The notes below the pieces were generated by a model. It was not told the DNA's origin. It saw only the letters and a list, made by a program, of their open reading frames with translations, and searched no databases. 64,000 bases of DNA from Propionispora sp. 2/2-37 (lineage in GTDB: Bacteria; Bacillota; Negativicutes; Propionisporales; Propionisporaceae). A program made the translations under genes and the position numbers. Positions 63,429-64,000 of this stretch are shown one piece after another. Location of the stretch: assembly GCF_001298735.1 (NCBI RefSeq), contig NZ_CYSP01000007.1, positions 124,001 through 188,000 of the forward strand, given 5' to 3'. Within the stretch, counting starts at the first letter, position 1, and each line of letters starts with the position of its first letter.

Positions 63429-63462
63429 TTAAAACCCCGTTGGGCAATCGACGGGGTTTTAA
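63429..63462 (+). terminator. Terminator after cadA
   Basis: A 12-base perfect stem TTAAAACCCCGT/ACGGGGTTTTAA (63429-63440/63451-63462) with a 10-base loop. The 3' arm ends in TTTTAA. Confidence 0.85.
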
Positions 63463-63556
63463 TACTGCCAGCCGGTATTTTCAGGTATCATGCATGAAGA
63501 CCGGACAACAGGCAATACTACGGAGGTCAGTTAATGTTAAAGGAGGAGGATTACCT

Positions 63557-63754
63557 ATGATCAGAGTATGTCCTAACTGTTCCAATGTTGACCTTGAAAA
63601 ATTACACGCCTTTCTGCCGGAAAATGAACTGACCGAAGAATGTATTGGCGAATGCGGTCAGCACGAGGATAAAAGCTTCGGTTATATTGATGAAGAATTG
63701 GTTATTAAGGAAACGGAAGAAGAGTTTATAAACGCAGTCAAAGCCGTATATTAA
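63557..63754 (+). CDS. DUF1450 protein (YuzB-like)
   Basis: A 65-residue protein with the DUF1450 pattern: VCPNCSNVDLEKLHAFL, ECIGECGQHEDKSFGYID. Four Cys (CPNC and CIGEC) suggest a metal or Fe-S site. Function unknown. ATG 63557 follows AAAGGAGGAGG; an earlier in-frame start at 63440 lies in the terminator and is rejected. Confidence 0.85.
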   Translation: MIRVCPNCSNVDLEKLHAFLPENELTEECIGECGQHEDKSFGYIDEELVIKETEEEFINAVKAVY

Positions 63755-63866
63755 AACGCTAACAGTATTTTTATAAAAATAAAATGATTTAAGTGATGAA
63801 ATCGTCGAATAACCGAGAATTTCCGAACATTTATTCATTTGCAAGCAATATCATTCGAAATTTGAT

Positions 63867-63896
63867 TTGACATCGTCAGGTGTAAAATGCTATGAT
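63867..63896 (+). promoter_or_regulatory. Strong promoter near the right edge
   Basis: TTGACA (63867-63872), 18 bases, TATGAT (63891-63896) with TGC as extended -10. It reads toward the right edge. Confidence 0.8.
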
Positions 63897-63903
63897 AAGC
63901 AAG

Positions 63904-64000
63904 GGAAAATCGGATAATTTCCTCAGCAAACTCAAATAAAGGCGTAGGCTACGTCCTGTTTGAGTTATTTTTGTGGCTTGGGGAAAATAAACCCAAGATA
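63904..64000 (+). promoter_or_regulatory. Structured leader cut by the window edge
   Basis: Three hairpins in series: GGAAAAT/ATTTCC (about 63904-63922), AACTCAAA/TTTGAGTT (63929-63936/63959-63966) with inner AGG-CGTAG/CTACG-CCT, followed by ATTTTT, and CTTGGG/CCCAAG (from about 63977). The second looks like a terminator in a leader. I do not recognise a riboswitch family, and the gene lies outside. Confidence 0.5.

Noticed and set aside
1-64000. tRNA, rRNA, CRISPR arrays, transposases or prophage genes
   Set aside because: Looked for and not seen; no direct-repeat arrays and no transposase or integrase motifs in the translated frames.

Overview
This window is the replication-origin region of an anaerobic, spore-forming Firmicute, most likely a Negativicute of the Sporomusa/Pelosinus type. 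The backbone follows the Bacillus origin order: gyrB-remB-recF-yaaA-dnaN-dnaA on the minus strand, then rpmH-rnpA-yidD-yidC-jag-mnmE-mnmG-rsmG-noc and parA-parB on the plus strand, and further along yyaC, DUF951-ychF-rpsF-ssb-rpsR and yybS-gdpP-rplI-dnaB. Sporulation is indicated by YyaC (DUF1256) and a LonC-type protease. Anaerobic life is indicated by HydF, the [FeFe]-hydrogenase maturation GTPase. The assignment to Negativicutes is inference from gene content and order; there is no rRNA gene to confirm it. I found no rRNA, tRNA, CRISPR array, insertion sequence or prophage.

1-7058 holds the initiation genes and a two-part origin. A DnaA-box/GC/DnaA-trio/AT-rich element lies between dnaA and dnaN, and a second cluster of DnaA boxes lies between dnaA and rpmH. 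A DciA-like DUF721 protein with an added zinc ribbon sits between recF and remB. 7059-14390 carries ribosome, membrane-insertion and tRNA-modification genes, and noc with a perfect Noc-binding site inside its own reading frame. 14471-17598 (minus) is a cobalamin-dependent methionine synthase without its reactivation domain, plus that domain as a separate gene. 17831-19496 is parAB with two parS sites. 19519-25003 contains aspA-hydF, DUF554, DUF4446, an M23 peptidase and a bactofilin, followed by yyaC on the minus strand.

25661-41026 is a nitrogen/amino-acid block. A consensus promoter and a ykkC-family riboswitch (ppGpp subtype by context) precede a three-gene glutamate synthase in which the usual GltB/GltD domains are redistributed. 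An omega-amidase-like nitrilase follows. Next come three tandem LivJ-type binding-protein genes, each with its own near-consensus promoter, a single LivHMGF permease set and a CBS-ACT sensor protein. Two leaders in the liv block (before livJ2 and livH) look like transcription attenuators.

41047-42128 is a cation-diffusion exporter behind a compact structured leader with mutually exclusive hairpins, resembling a metal-responsive (NiCo-type) riboswitch. After MscS, DUF951, ychF and the rpsF-ssb-rpsR operon comes an Opp peptide importer operon with a co-transcribed M29-like aminopeptidase and an XRE-cupin regulator (46507-53434). The yybS-gdpP-rplI-lonC-dnaB run ends at a strong terminator (60962-61010). 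A CadC-type repressor with a clear operator and a P1B heavy-metal ATPase follow, then a DUF1450 protein. The window ends with a strong promoter reading into a structured leader whose gene lies outside.

Most of the novelty is in the RNA leaders and domain arrangements, not in a wholly unknown gene cluster. The strongest leads are the ykkC-type riboswitch on a rearranged glutamate synthase, the leader before the metal exporter, the liv attenuators, the DUF721-zinc ribbon protein and the unexplained structured segment before mnmE.
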